Source of the DNA: Enoplosus armatus
Lineage: Eukaryota > Chordata > Actinopteri > Centrarchiformes > Enoplosidae
DNA: 64,000 bases
Direction: 5' to 3'
Assembly: GCF_043641665.1 (NCBI RefSeq)
Contig: NC_092186.1
Span: 17,069,001 to 17,133,000, forward strand
This document shows positions 35,891-49,150 of this stretch, one piece after another. A program made the position numbers and the translations under genes. The notes beneath the pieces are model-generated. The model did no database searches. It was not told where the DNA came from and was given only the letters and a program-made list of their open reading frames with translations. Every line of letters begins with the position of its first letter. Position 1 is the first letter of the stretch.

Positions 35891-35903
35891 GGAAAATGAA
35901 ACT
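35891..35903 (+). promoter_or_regulatory. Interferon-stimulated response element of the complete rtp gene
   Basis: GGAAAATGAAACT lies 137 bp upstream of the ATG at 35752-35754, an exact match to the ISRE consensus and to the sites of the other two units. Confidence 0.75.
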
Positions 35904-36180
35904 TAAAAGTGCAAACCTGGTTTCCTGTTGTACTGTAGATGGGATGGAGAATGCCGAGCTTGTTTCCTCAGGGCAGATGTTGAGCATAAAAAGACATTAG
36001 TCACTAGAATGGCTAATTGTCTAAAAGCCCATTTATACACAGAAAGGAAAGCCCATGTAATGAAAATGTAACGGCTTTGTGTGTTTGGGTAGTTAGGGTG
36101 CCTTATGATTATCATTGTCTGGTATTATCATTCATTTGCTAATATATCACATAATAAATGTGATTAGTGTGGATTAAGTT

Positions 36181-37329
36181 AAATAAGATGGCTGCCTTTA
36201 TGTGTTTCATAAAAACTTAAATTGCACTCGCTGGTGAAGGACTGCAAGAGAAATTTATCTGAAACGGTTCCCATTTGTCTTCATGCAACACTTCCACCTG
36301 CTGGAGATATGCTGCACCACACTCTTCTCTGTCTCCCAACCAATAAAAACATATTCTAATATTCACTATATTTTATTAAAATAGATGGCATTTTCAGAAA
36401 ATAACTTTTCAGAGGATGGTCTAATTTTAGTTTACTGTAATTGATTTCCTGTTATCATAATTTCCATAGAAATAGATATACAGTAACTTTTCAAAAAGGT
36501 CCACCACCTTCTCCTGTGCATGGGTTCCACTTCAACTTTAAGTCCAAATTTAACTTCTGTTCTGTCTGAAAAATGTATTGTTTGAAACAGGAGATTAAAA
36601 GTCTTTATCAGCAATCAGTGAAGAAACTACAAGAGTAAATGGTGCTTAACATTAAATAATGAACATAAATCTTTAATCTGTTTTGGTGAACTCTGCATGC
36701 AAGCTCATTATAACAAACCAATATAAAAAACATTATGGTCTAATGGCTCATTTAACCTCATTTGCAGATTTAATGTAAGAAGAGAGAGTAATTCAATTAC
36801 TGTTATTTGCAATTCGTACCTAATCTGGGGCCTGTAGATAACGATGATCAATACCGAATGTAATGAATCACACCATGTTCAACTGTTACCCTCAATATTA
36901 TCAGACATGTATAGGCTTACCCCTCCCCCTCCTGTTTGGCCTGCAGTCTCCTAAATGATTAAACTGAGCACACAGTGTTTACCCCTCTGGCTTTTTGACA
37001 CAAACACAATTGATCAGGAATTCAAAATAAGAAACTTTAATTATTCTAATACATCTTCATGTACATTTTAAACATAATCATTGGATTTGTGTTGTTTGAC
37101 TTGCTGGTGTAGTTCGACACCGCATTTAGCGACTGTAGATGTTGGATGGTGCAGCTAAGGGAAAACCTTATTATACAGATCTATATGAGATTTCTGATAA
37201 AATACTTGTGGATTGAATAAAAAAAACTTACTTTGGTTGGTACAGTGTGTGTGGAAAACGCCTTACCTTTTCCTTTTAGTTATGTGTGATTTAAATCCAA
37301 CCTTCCTATCTTGGACCAAGCAAGCAAAG
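36181..37329. other. Intergenic region between the rtp array and the plus-strand genes
   Basis: This is AT-rich sequence. No gene, strong repeat or structured element can be supported. The 60-codon minus-strand frame near 36432-36614 has no family features. Confidence 0.4.
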
Positions 37330-37624
37330 ATGGGAGATTTGCAAGGTGAGAATGTGTCAGGACAGTGCTATCCCTCCTGCTATCAAAGCTAGTCACTGAT
37401 CTTTAAAGCCAGAAAGTAGTCTTAAATTTCATCCTAAAAGTGCTTTTCTGCTCTTTTGTGCTCCTTTTCTCAGGCAAGTGAAGCCAAAAGAGATACGTTC
37501 TGATTTGACTGCAGTTGAAGAGGCCTTGAAAGCAGAGGAGTTCAAAAATCATGATGAAGACAGCAGTGAACTGGATCCGCTGTCTTTGGATAACATCCCT
37601 GTACAGATACTCATCCATGTGGGA
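37330..37624 (+). CDS. Unassigned coding candidate, two exons, partial
   Basis: An ATG at 37330 opens MGDLQ and meets a good donor (gcaag|gtgaga, 37345/37346). After 130 bp, a pyrimidine-rich tract and the acceptor gcaag (37474-37478) lead in phase into VKPKEIRSDLTAVEEALKAE and on to SELDPLSLDNIPVQILIHVG. There a donor (gga|gtaaag, 37624/37625) or, if unspliced, a stop five codons on ends the frame. The acidic, helix-prone composition looks like protein-coding sequence, but I do not recognise the family and found no later exon. It could be the start of a small gene or a pseudogene stump. It shares strand with dynlt2b but no sequence with it. Confidence 0.35.
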
Positions 37625-38216
37625 GTAAAGGGAAGGGGGTGAAATGGTAGAAATGGTCGAGGTAAAAGTGACATTTAGAAGACAATGACATCTAGGGTCA
37701 GACCCAGCACATTCTGTGTGTCAACTGCATCTCTTGGTCGTCATCAGCCGGTGGAGTTTGCTCAGTTGTCAAAGAGATGGCTCAGTTGTCCTCATTTACC
37801 TACTGACTATTAAAAAATTATAAGGAAAAGAGCATTGAGAAAACTTCTAACTTAAAGTAGTAAAATCACCATTGAAGCACTGAAAAGGGTTAAATACAAC
37901 TGGAGGATGAAATGTTTATTCTTGATCTTAAAAATGCCAGTTTGACCCAAAATTACTAACTCAGAGTGCTTTTACTCATATTTTCTGGAGCTTTCAACAG
38001 AATATCATCTTCTTTTTCAGCAGGAGGAATAACCCATAACTAGAAGGCGATTTGACTAAAAAAGGCATAACAAGATCCTTAGAAGACTCTGATATAGCTA
38101 AACTTAAAAGAAATACCCCACGAATTGCTGGTTAGAGTACACCATTAAAGCTAAAACAGTCCCGTACAAGCGTCTTTACCGTACTCTTATTTTGAAACCG
38201 GAAATTAGGAAAAGAC

Positions 38217-38230
38217 GTCGCTATGGTAAC
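38217..38230 (+). promoter_or_regulatory. RFX X-box upstream of dynlt2b
   Basis: GTCGCTATGGTAAC fits the palindromic X-box (GTYNCYATGGYAAC form) bound by RFX factors that drive cilia genes. It lies about 95 bp before the start codon of a known ciliary dynein gene, the usual place for such a site. Confidence 0.7.
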
Positions 38231-38325
38231 GGATACAACTCTGATAATATTAGCTTGTTAGCAACCGTCTCCCTTCGTTATGTCCTCCCTCTTGTTGTAG
38301 CTAGCGTTATATTATTGACATTGCG

Positions 38326-40354
38326 ATGGAGGGGTCAGATACATACCTCATACGACCTAATCATCAGCACAAGTGAGTTGGTTATAGTGGTTAAATATCA
38401 TTTCAAGCAGGTGAAGTTAGCTTTTAGCCAGCGAGTTGCTAGTTAGCCACTAGCAGTGTAACTAAACTTGTTGTTGGTGCCATTTTAAGATTAGCGTTTA
38501 AGATTGGCTTTAGTCTAAATAACGAGGTTACTATTTTCAAACAGTTTTTTGGCGTCAATAGTGTAGTTAGCTAGTTAGTTACCCTGGCGTGTTAATTGAC
38601 GTCTGTGAACTGTAGAAACGGACTGAAGTAAATTGTCTGCCTTTTTTGCTTACTGTTAAATCTTTCAGGTTTAAACCAACCATTGTGAAGGAGTGTATTC
38701 GGGAAATTGTGAGGGAGCGACTGTCCGGGATGCGGTACGACCCAGAGGAAGTCCCAGAGCTGTCCCGTTCTCTGGCGGACTGCATTAAGGACAAAGTGAA
38801 GAGTGAGTGATGCTCTCTCCCTATCTTGTGTTATTATAACTCAGACAACTCAACAGAGTGTTCAAGTATCGTTGAAAATGGTCATTCAGGTACCTATTTG
38901 AATAACAGTAAGAAATGGTCGGCTTTAATATTCAGAGTACCAGTGAAATGGCTACAAAACTGCCTGATGTTGGCTAAATACACAGCAAAGGACTCCTCCA
39001 ACAAAATGAAACGTAAACAAAACTATATTGTGAAAAAGTGGTAATCGTTTTGGGTTAAACTAGATCACCTTGGAAACTATCCTCCCGATTGCCAAGGCAA
39101 CAGACTAAAGATGTTTTGCCACTTATGAAATGCTGCTTTTTATGGATGTAGCTGGCAGTACAGAACCAGGCTGAATCCCTTGGAGAAGGAAACAAGTACA
39201 ATGTAAACTGAATATAGTCAACAGTAAAATATCGTCCTTCTTGGAAAATGTTCTACTTAACTAAATGCTACACAGTAAATGTAGAGAGTATTAGTACCCG
39301 CCCCTGTATTGTGCCTGCACAATGTATGCTCAGCTACTGATTACTACACTATTACAGCTCATTTCTCTTCCTCAACAGATGCAGGCTTTGACAGATATAA
39401 GCTTGTCGTGCAGGTGGTCATTGGGGAACAACGAGGACAAGGAGTCAAGTGAGTGATCATTTGGTACTGGTAAACAAAAAAATAGCTGTAACAATTTGTA
39501 AAACTACTATATTTTAGTGGGATACTCTATTGTCTGGGGAAAGCGGGCGTAAAATGTGTTGCACTGTTGACTGTTTTATAGGGAACAGAGATTGAGAGGC
39601 AGCGAGAGATTATATAACTTTGGCCCTTCTTACCATCAACCTCTCAATTGAAGCAAATTAGAGTTTGTGTGTACGGATAGTGCAGTTTATGGATGCTCAA
39701 GCTGCAATGCAAGCCAAAAGACCAGCGATACAATAACAGTGCTATATTTCACAGGATTTCTAGCAGTATTACTGTAGCACAATTTGTCTTCCCTCACTGG
39801 TGTCCTGCAGTTGCATTTTGTCAACTGAGTGACACAAGAACTTTTACTCCAATACATTTAAAAGTATTAAGAAGGTAGTGTTTTATTAGATTGCTTTATA
39901 TTGAAAGGTGTTTCTCATATTCTGCCCACGTCATGTACGTAAATGGGTTGGACAAAATATCTCTAAATCCAAATCTAAATACCACAGAGTTGAATCGTCC
40001 CTCTGACTTATTGTCAACAAAAACGTTTATTTGGTAAATATAAAAATAGTTTTGATTCCTTTTGATTACATTACATTGTATAAGGTTTTTCAGAAAGTAG
40101 TTCAGACCTTCAAACATGATGCATTGTCTTCTCTCGTGTTTTACCAGGATGTCTTCAAGGTGTTTGTGGGATTCTGACACAGACAACTATGCAGAAGATG
40201 TTTTCATGAACGTAGGTGCCTTTGTTCTGTTCACTTGGATGTGAGGGGGGAAAACAGACTTCTCAAAGACAGTTTATTTTTCAGTTAACTGTGTTTTACC
40301 CTGTAGGACAGCTTGTTCTGTGTGGTGGCAGTTTTCGGAGGCTATTTCTACTGA
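38326..40354 (+). CDS. dynlt2b: Dynein light chain Tctex-type 2B (Tctex1 domain-containing 2)
   Basis: Five exons (38326-38372, 38669-38802, 39379-39448, 40148-40211, 40307-40354) join in phase to 120 codons plus stop. The product begins MEGSDTYLIRPNHQHKFKPT and covers the whole Tctex1 fold: IVKECIREIV, the helix with DPEEVPELS, CIKDKVK, then the strands FDRYKLVVQVVIGEQRGQG, SRCLWDSDTDNYAEDVF and the terminus LFCVVAVFGGYFY. These match the human DYNLT2B/TCTEX1D2 pattern throughout, at similar length. The protein is a light chain of cytoplasmic dynein-2, the motor of retrograde intraflagellar transport in cilia. The start is set by the TYLIRP motif, the homologue of TYILRP. The X-box upstream fits cilia-specific control. 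No lesions are seen. Confidence 0.94.
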
Positions 40355-43300
40355 AGACAACAGGATGGACGACAGAGAATTCTTTCAGATGAAAAGATGT
40401 GAGGGGAATATCCAAATGAGACTGTTCACCGTCGGTATTTTGGGTCCACGGTGCTTTGATCTGAAGTAACTGTGTATGGATTTGTTGCTTCTTGAGATCA
40501 ACACAGATGCCGTCCATTGTAGAAGTGATGGATATCTGTGCTGATACTGTAGTGATTTTAAAATGAAGCATTTCACTGTGTTTACTTGAGAAGGCAGTTG
40601 ACCTTCACATCAATCAGTGAAAATGTCAACTTTACCACAATTTATTTTATTTTACAAGATAAATCCTTAAAATAGCAAAGTGACCAGCTGCTTACTTTGA
40701 GTGGTTAACAGATTAAAAATGTCTCCACCAATATTTCCAGAAACATTTTATTGTGTATTTAGCAGACCTGCTAGATTAGTAGATTGTTTGTGATGACAGG
40801 CATTATGGAGGACTGCAGCAGTTGTTGTATCCAGAACTAAGGAGTACTTTTAGCTGCAAAGCACAGTAAAAGCAACTGAATGTGATGCAGTACAATCCAC
40901 ATTTGTAATACACTTTAGGTGTCTGACTGACAGTAGAGGCCAGTATTTGTTTCTGATTGACAACATCATGACACGATGAATACTAAAGTGGTCATGATGG
41001 AGGAAGTATCTTCCTCCCAAGACTCTCAGAAATCTATCTTGGGACCTTCATTTCGTTCCTCTCCCGGCGTGATCAACTGGCTCTACTCTCCTTTCGATGT
41101 TCTCCAGTCTCTCTGTCTCTTTGTGTCTTCCTCTTCAGGCAATCTGTCCTCTCTCGTATTTTCAGTTTGAGATTGATTTGGAAACTGTTTGTCACTGATG
41201 GCTGATTAGCTGATGCAAGCACAACTTCTGCCTCCACTAACACGATTCTCTGTTCCCTCACGGTCATGCCCTTGGCCAGGACAGGCCCACAATTAAGTCT
41301 GTCAGTGGTAGCATAATAAGTCCAGCTGATATTTGGGCAAGCGAGTTGCTCTAAGTTAGGGGAAAGGCTGTGTGCCACACAGCAGTAAGGAAAAGAAATA
41401 CACAAAACAAAATAACCCAATCTAGCAAAACACTATGAACCAGACAAAAGATAATAAAGTCAAAACCCAACAAATACAATAGCAAGTTTCAATCCAAATA
41501 GTGCAAAAAGTCTTTATCGATACATCAACTTCCATTATTATACGCAAATTGAAAAAGCGCATACAAACTGGTGGATGCAAACACACTTAATGTCTACTTT
41601 GCAACACCCACAAGTGATGGTGGCTTCCTTGAGACAGCGTCAGCATGACCTTATGCGTCAGTACATGTTTTGTAAGATCAAATAAAATATCCTGTACCCG
41701 GGACACGTGCCTGAAACTGCAAATGTAATGCCGAGCCAAGCCAAAATGAAGTCACATACTCGGTCTAAAACAAATAGCAACAACATGATAGGGAGGTTTA
41801 ATTACATTTTAAACTGTTACCAAGCACTGGTACCATTATACTCTCATATATGCTCTTTGTTTTACATGATTACCATCAATTTATTCCATCAGAATCCGCT
41901 GTAAGTAGCTGTCTACATTTACACGGATTATAGATTTAGTGAAGAGGTGCTTCACATCACTGGATCTTTGGAGCACACCAGATGGCCAGTGCCAGCCCAT
42001 CAAACTGTAAGTCATCACAAAGCTCCAAACAATGAAAAGACAGAGTTTGACCATGAGAGTTGAAGTAAATATTTCAAAACATAGTGAGTGACAAAGAAGG
42101 CCATTTCCGATCATCTTAAAAACAGAATAATAAATCACATGCACAGCTTATAGGTTGGCTTAATGTTTGTATGTTGCTTCAAAAATATTTTGAAATACAA
42201 TGCTAGATATATTGACTGAAATGTTAGCTTAGATAAAGTTGATTTCACTTTTGTTTTTGTGTGTTTTAGTGGTGATGTTGTCGTAGGTTTGCCTGCTTTT
42301 GCTCATTTCACTTTAGATGTATGACTCCTCAAAGAGCGTCTTAATATGATTTTCACACAACACACTTTCCCTTTAACTGCAGTATTTGCAACTATTGCCA
42401 GTTATCTGCCTGACAAAGATAACTGAGTCCAACAGTGAAACGTTTGCCAACTCTTCCCTGTAATTTGTTGGTGAAATTGAGACGTCTGTCTTCAATTAGA
42501 CAGGAGGTCACTTTCAGATATTCCTGTGTTTTTGTAATTACTCTTGGGTCTTTTCCATTAATTTCAGCAAACCGGCCCCCAACTGGAAAACTAGACGCTT
42601 TTCAGACTCTATATAAAGACTTAATGAGACAGAATTGAGCAGTTGAAGTGATCAAGTGTAGCTGAATCAATTAGTCAAATGACTCATACTGTGATTACAT
42701 ATAGATGCCAAAGTAGGTTTTGCCCTGCTATTTCTGGTTGCAAAGCACAGCTGAGTTGTGAATTAACTTGTAGAAGCTCAAATACATCACAAATATGCTC
42801 TGGCCATCATAATTCCTACTCAAGTACTATAATAATTTAGCTGCAATTTGTAGTAATAGTCAGTGATAGTGTGTCATACATATTGTTGAATACTATAATC
42901 TGCTGCAAAACCACATCCCAAGTATTTTCATGAATGAATCATAAAACACCCTCCTGATGATTCTCAATTAATATGAAGCATAATGGATTAAATTATTAAT
43001 CCAGAAATGATAATGCAGGTTTTTCGTGCCATTCCTGTTTCCTTCCACTTTAATGTCTCAACTTTCAAACTGTTTTGTGTTTGACGGGGCAGTAAATATA
43101 GTATTTGCATATCTTGGCAGCTGTTATGGCACAGAAACAAAACCAAATATCAAAAGGTTTGCCATTTGCCATTTAATCTCCTGCAGGCTTGCTTAAAGCA
43201 ACATTATATACCTATTTTACCTCACAATATTGGCTTCAGTATCATTTAGATGGTTCATTAACTTGTAATAGGGAGAATGGTGCCTCTTTCATTCCAAGAA

Positions 43301-46300
43301 AACTCCTAGAGCAATTTTCAACAGGTTCTGTTGCTGTCGAGAAAGGAGCCAAGAGCAAGGAGCAATTGTTCATTAAGTGCCATTAAAGTTGCCGGGCTGA
43401 TGTGGCGAGTAGTAAAAACATCAGATGGGCAAGTGTTACTTTTGATTTTATTTAATTAGAAAATGCCACAAGATACAAGCCATTTACTTAGACAAAGCAA
43501 TTTATTGATGGTGATGGTTTTAATACCAGAGCCTAAAAAGAATTAAATTGATTTTCCAGTTTGGAGGTTAAGTAGAAGAAGTTCAGTAAAATAGCGATCT
43601 GATAGTCATATAACCAAATTTGAGGGTCTTGTAAGGGCTGCAGTTTTCAATACTAGACAAAACAATGGTATACTAGTAGATAATGTCTTGTTTTGAACAA
43701 GATACAAGATTTTGTTAATAGTAAAAGGTTTTAGAGTCCAGCGTATGTGATTCTGGAGGGATACAGTAGTGATTTTGTTTTACAAGAATTTACCAGGTGC
43801 TTTCTGGAACGTTTCATCTCTGCCAGTGAAGGGGATGATAATTAGATTATTGTCAGCAGTTCAGGCAACTCAGCCTACTGTACATCTCAGTAGTGATAGC
43901 AATCGCATCAGCAAATACACTGCTTCACTGTGCCTGTTGTTGACATCAGAATGTACCCATAATGCATTGCAAGTCTGAGAGCATTTCAAGAATGTCAGTA
44001 GAAACGGTAATTGAAGTGAATCACTCTCATTAATTTGTAAATCAAATTGGCATTTGACTGCTGGATTATTTGACAAAACCACAGACAGAGCATTTGTTAT
44101 AATTGCACTGCATACACTTTCAAATGCTCCTTATTTTTGATCCAGGATTTATTGCATATTGAACATAAAAAAACACAACATAACCAGCATAATCAGCAGG
44201 TGTTTGCATTTTCTCCTCATTTTTTCTTCACTTTTTAATATTGGGTCAACTATAAACTGGCAGTCGACTGGTGACCAGTGTCCCGTTGCAGTTGGATGCT
44301 CACCAAAAGTGGATCACACCATATATTATACAGATAGTATCAGGGAAATAATACATTAAACAAAGCCTAAAGGCACGACAAAGCAGGATTTCTCAGCCTG
44401 ATCAAATTCTGGCTGTCAAAATGTAAAAATATTTAGGTTTTATTACATTCATAAAACTATGCACCTTGTTAGTTAACATTTATAAAACCCCTTAGAAGTG
44501 CACTGCAGCCTCACATTACTTCTCTTCTATTTCTGCAGTCTATAATAAACTTGTGCCCGAATTCGTTCTGAATCTGTTTGTGCAATCTCTTGCACAGCAG
44601 CTATTTACAATTTTAAGCAGTGGTTTTGATATTGTTTTTCATGTGAATGCACGATGACAGATGCTGACTGTTGGATGTTTGCCGCTCAGGGAGCAGTGAT
44701 CATGGCGACTTCTGCACACCCTCTATTATACTCTGCTATCTCCTCCCTACTGTCTGCTGTTTTGGATGCAATGCGATGGTGTTAGACTATATAGAATATT
44801 GGATACTGGAGAATATTGTGACTGACTTGATTTGCTGAAGTGGCTTGAATAGATAAGATGCTAAACTCAAAGTGGGTTTTTTTATTTGGTGAATTTAAAG
44901 TTATTGCTTTCACAGAATTCCTTAGTTTTTTTTTACAAGAGTCAGACAAACTCCACAAAACACATCATGGTGGGGCATTTTTGAAATTGACCCTGAATGA
45001 ACAGTTAGTGGAATAATTAAAATTAGGCCAATTTGCAGAATTTAAATTTTAATGGTTTTAATTATTATTAATTATTATCTATTATTATTATTTATTTGGT
45101 TTTAGTCTATATAAATACACAATTTACTTATGTTTGAGTAAGATATTTAAAATCGCCCACCTTGTCCTTTAAGAGTGGAACAGTGCCTTATTATTTCCTG
45201 TTTGAAATATTTATGTCAACAACTTCTGGTCATGAGTTCCTCTCTCTTTAAAGCAATATCAAAAAATTCACCTGTGCCTTTGACCCAGTCTGAGCAGGCT
45301 GGCAGTTCAACTGAAAATCACAAGACATCCTTACTCTGAAATTGCACTGTGCTGCTTGCTCTCTATGAACATGCGCGTGCTTTCACTTTCTTCCCATCTA
45401 TTATCTGCAGTCGAGCTCTCTGTAAGTTGCCGAAATGCTTTACAGGCAAAGGTGAGAAAAATGTATATGCTCAAGAAAAATGCGACCTTGTGGAATGCTG
45501 TATCACACGAAATCCACTCTATTTAACAAATAAAACATACTTGTAAAACATCATGAACTTAATATAAACATACATAACAGCTGATCAATATGGGACATGT
45601 TTAACCATATTATATTTGTAAAGTATACAGACAGGTCAGCTTTCCACACCATTTACTGTATGTCATCTTCTGTTATTCTTCCACCTGCAGTCCATTGACT
45701 ATTCCCATGAGCCTGTGCAGTGATTAAGCAGTATTGATTTTCTCCTGACCCTTAATTGCTTTTCCGGCTTAACGCCAACAGATGTACCTAAATACCTGCC
45801 CTTCAGAAAGTAATCCAGAGCTGCTCTCGATGGAGATGCTTCAGGCCAAAAGCAGAAGACTTCTCTGTACAATCCTGAGTGACGTTCAGGGGAGTATTTC
45901 CCTTCAGCCCACCATGACTACATACTACACTACTTCTATAATGGATAAACTGCTTAAAAAATGCAAAAGACATACCACTTTAAAACCATCCTGGTATAGA
46001 GTGTCACATCACTCTCAACTACTTCACAGATAGCTTTTCTAATTGGTTCCCACTGAGATTGAACAGTGCTGCAAAGACATAGTAAGTCATGATCTTTGGG
46101 TTGGATTCACAGTTTTCACATTATAGTATTTTTTTATGCAGCTGCCACTCCTTTTGAGGATTTGCATATTAATAAGGTTATTCATCAAGGGAGACAGCAG
46201 TGGAAGAAAAATATCACACGCTTAATTGCCTGTTTTGGTCTTATTAAGAGTATTAAAAATGTAAACCAGATTTAGCTAATCCAATCTGTACATAATTTGT

Positions 46301-48770
46301 CCATTTGTCACTGGTGATGTCTCATATAGGATTTTGACCGTGAGAAATTATGCATCTGACCACTGGAGTTTGTTATATTGCAACGACAAGAAAAACTGAG
46401 CAGCTAATGTTAGCTTCCAAGAAATTCAACCCTGCATCAGTATTTAGGTTTTTCAGGGTCTGAAGATTTCACTTTTCAAATGTTGTTTGTTAAGGCTTTG
46501 AATAAACTAAACACAGAGGGTAGGTTAAGGTTGTTTCACCTGTTTACATGATCTTCACAGTATGCAGGTTTCTGGACTTTGTGCAGGTGTCCTGATTCCT
46601 TAACATCTCACCCTCTTATTTCTGTACTGACTGAATTACGTCAACAACTGAGAATGAGCACAGGTTGGTTTGATTTCTGGACTCTGCTGCATTTAATATT
46701 CTGCTGGATTTGGCTTCTCCATCTGATCACCGGTGATGGAACACATTTCATTATCTGCATTGCCAAATTTGACTTTCCCTTTCAGCATGTTGACCATCAT
46801 GACTAACTACCACATAACGTGAGTTGAGGATGCACCTGCAAACATGACAGAGAATTGTCAGAAACCTGGACAGTATCCTGGTTTCTACTGGAGTACTCCA
46901 GCTAGCATATCCAGGTTTCTCAAAACCGGGATGAGGTGTTTGCATGTGCAACATATAACTGAGATTTTCTAAAGATCCGATAATAACCAGGATACATGTG
47001 CACATGTACACACACTCAATGGTACATAATGTAGCATTTACTGTCATGTACTGTCATATCTTTGTTTGATGTTCTGTGGTAGTGTGTTTTAAGGTGAATA
47101 TTATAAATGCCGATTGTCACTTGTACAATTTAGTTTTTTTTCCCTTCCAAAAAGTTGCAGAGGAGGTACAGGTAGTTTTCCAGCACTGAGTAGAGTCTGC
47201 AGGTGTCCCCTGCTCCATGAATCAGAGGCAGCCTCAACATATCAACATTTTTATCAACTCGAGGACACTGTTAAGAGAAGTAAATGACACTGAAACTGTA
47301 AAAGTGTAGGTAACAAAATCAGGATTTGAAAAGTGAGGAGGACATGTTCACCTATCCCTAGTGGAAATCTTAAAACACTGATCAGAATAACTGAGACTTG
47401 TGGCTTCTTTTTATACTCTGTCATGTATTGTCTAAAGTATTGTTTAAATAGGTAATGTGTAATTAGCATAAAACATGGATATGGCTGTCTCCTTGTGAAG
47501 TGATAATCAGACTACTCAGTAGCTCAGTAGATATTTATAAATCAGCTCTAATTACCGGAATTCAGGATTTGCATCAATGCAGTGTTTAGCATCATTTCCA
47601 GGCTGGCTATTAAGAACTGGTGGTTAGCATAATTAGGGATGCTCAATAGGTGAAAAATGATAATTGGTTACGATTTGGGTGTTCTCCCTTTAGTCCTAAT
47701 AAAGCACTCTTCTTTCCCAGCATTAAAAAAAGGATAATCTTATTAGCAATTTCAGGACTGTTGTATTTTTTTAGATGGAGAAAAATGACAATTATTTATT
47801 GTCACTCACTGATTGCTGAAAGCCTGAAGGCGATATTAGACTTATGCATAGGTCGGTGCCTCCTGTGTCAGATTTCACCCATGGAACACTATATGGATAC
47901 TGTGCTTTAATTACATTCGACAAAGTAATTTTGTTTACATCCTGTTGTTCACTTGGTTACATAGAGGGATCATGGGAAAGTCTGTCCTGCTGCTGAATAG
48001 GAGAATATTGTTGTGCAGTCATTTGTGGTCATTACATTCATTCACTTTGTTGTAGATAATGGACATCATGGTGAGAAGGTTTGCAATGGCTCTGTTAGAT
48101 GTGTGTTACTGAAAAGATGATTACTGAGCATTTCTTTTACGTTGCCTTCACTCACAACAATCTCCATCGGCTGCAGAAACTGCAGATAAAGCTGACCAAT
48201 GAATAAGTCACCATATGAAGTATCATTGCATTTTGATTAGTATTGTGCTTGCTGATATTTGGCTAATTCCACCTCTGAAAAGGACATTAGCAATTGTTAT
48301 GCAAATGATTCTCCCAACAAAAAGGCAACTCAAAAAGGTTTTGTCAGGCAAAAATGAAGTAGAGAAAACTCATTGTATAAATTGCCACTCAACCTGTTGG
48401 GGATTGTGAATCAATTGTTGATCATCATTTTGTCACCATTTGGGGCCTGGCAGCCAGCCATGGCCTTTGAATTGAGTAGAAAGCTTTTACATGAGTGTTT
48501 TTCTCCCTTGCTTTCTGCCATTAGACCCCAATTCACTTTACATTCTCTCAGAAAACAATGTAAGGAGGAGGCATCATGTCAGAGAACAATTCTCTCTCTT
48601 TGTTATAGATGGACCTGTGGAGGACACAGGGGACAGAACATGTTTTTTTGTATTTCATTCATCCTCCAGGACATTCAGCCTCTCCTCTTCCCTCCCTATT
48701 TTGCATGATACTCTTTCTCTCTCTGTGTGATTGCTGTTGTCCTCTTCTGTGTTTGTGTGGCCTGTCCTCT
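40355..48770. other. Gene-poor region downstream of dynlt2b
   Basis: After the dynlt2b 3' UTR there is over 8 kb without a gene I can support. A block near 41210-41390, with a 115-codon minus-strand frame at 41073-41420, has the look of a repeat but I cannot name it. The remaining frames are short and AT-rich. Long spans such as 42150-44000 and 46100-48400 have no recognisable repeat and could hold conserved regulatory elements, which cannot be judged without other genomes. Confidence 0.4.
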
Positions 48771-48774
48771 TTCT

Positions 48775-49150
48775 AGGAGGTGGTGGGGGCTCAGATCCTA
48801 CTTAGTGGGCGACACCTGAATCTCCTCAATTGTCCTCCTTGATCCATCCTCTTCACTTATATTTTACAATCTACATTTTGTCGTCATAATTGTATGATAA
48901 TTGTTAATCTATTCTGTGCACACGACATCTATTGCATGTCTGTCCGTCCTGGAGAGGGATTCCTCCTCTCTTGCTCTTCCTGAGGTTTCTTCCATTTTTC
49001 CTGTTTTGTTTTTTCTTTCTTTTCTTTCCTCATTCGAATGGAGGGTCTAAGGACAGAGGGCGTTGTATGCTGTACAGGTTGTAAAGCCCCCTTGAGGCAA
49101 ATTGTGATTTGTGATATTTGGCTATATAAATAAAACTGACTTGACTTGAC
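48775..49150 (+). repeat. Common teleost interspersed repeat with TTGAC tail
   Basis: The text ctattgcatgtctgtccgtc, cttcctgaggtttcttcc, ggagggtctaaggacagagg and gtaaagcccccttgaggcaa is a very frequent fish repeat, which I recall as the 3' tail of a retrotransposed element. It ends in aataaaactgacttgacttgac, a short tandem tail typical of LINE-driven insertion. It is in plus orientation and somewhat decayed. Confidence 0.7.

Larger units (their letters stand above)
30640..36180 (-). repeat. Tandem array of three RTP gene units
   Basis: Three units follow one another on the minus strand. The first two agree almost base for base at an offset of 1,668 bp (second exons end at 31019 and 32687; first exons begin at 31798 and 33466). 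The third second exon ends 1,660 bp further on, at 34347. Homology covers coding exons, 3' flanks and promoters. The 69-codon frames around the two truncated first exons are identical in protein, so the copies are recent or kept alike by gene conversion. The third unit has a longer intron with an extra repeat and the only complete first exon. Confidence 0.85.
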
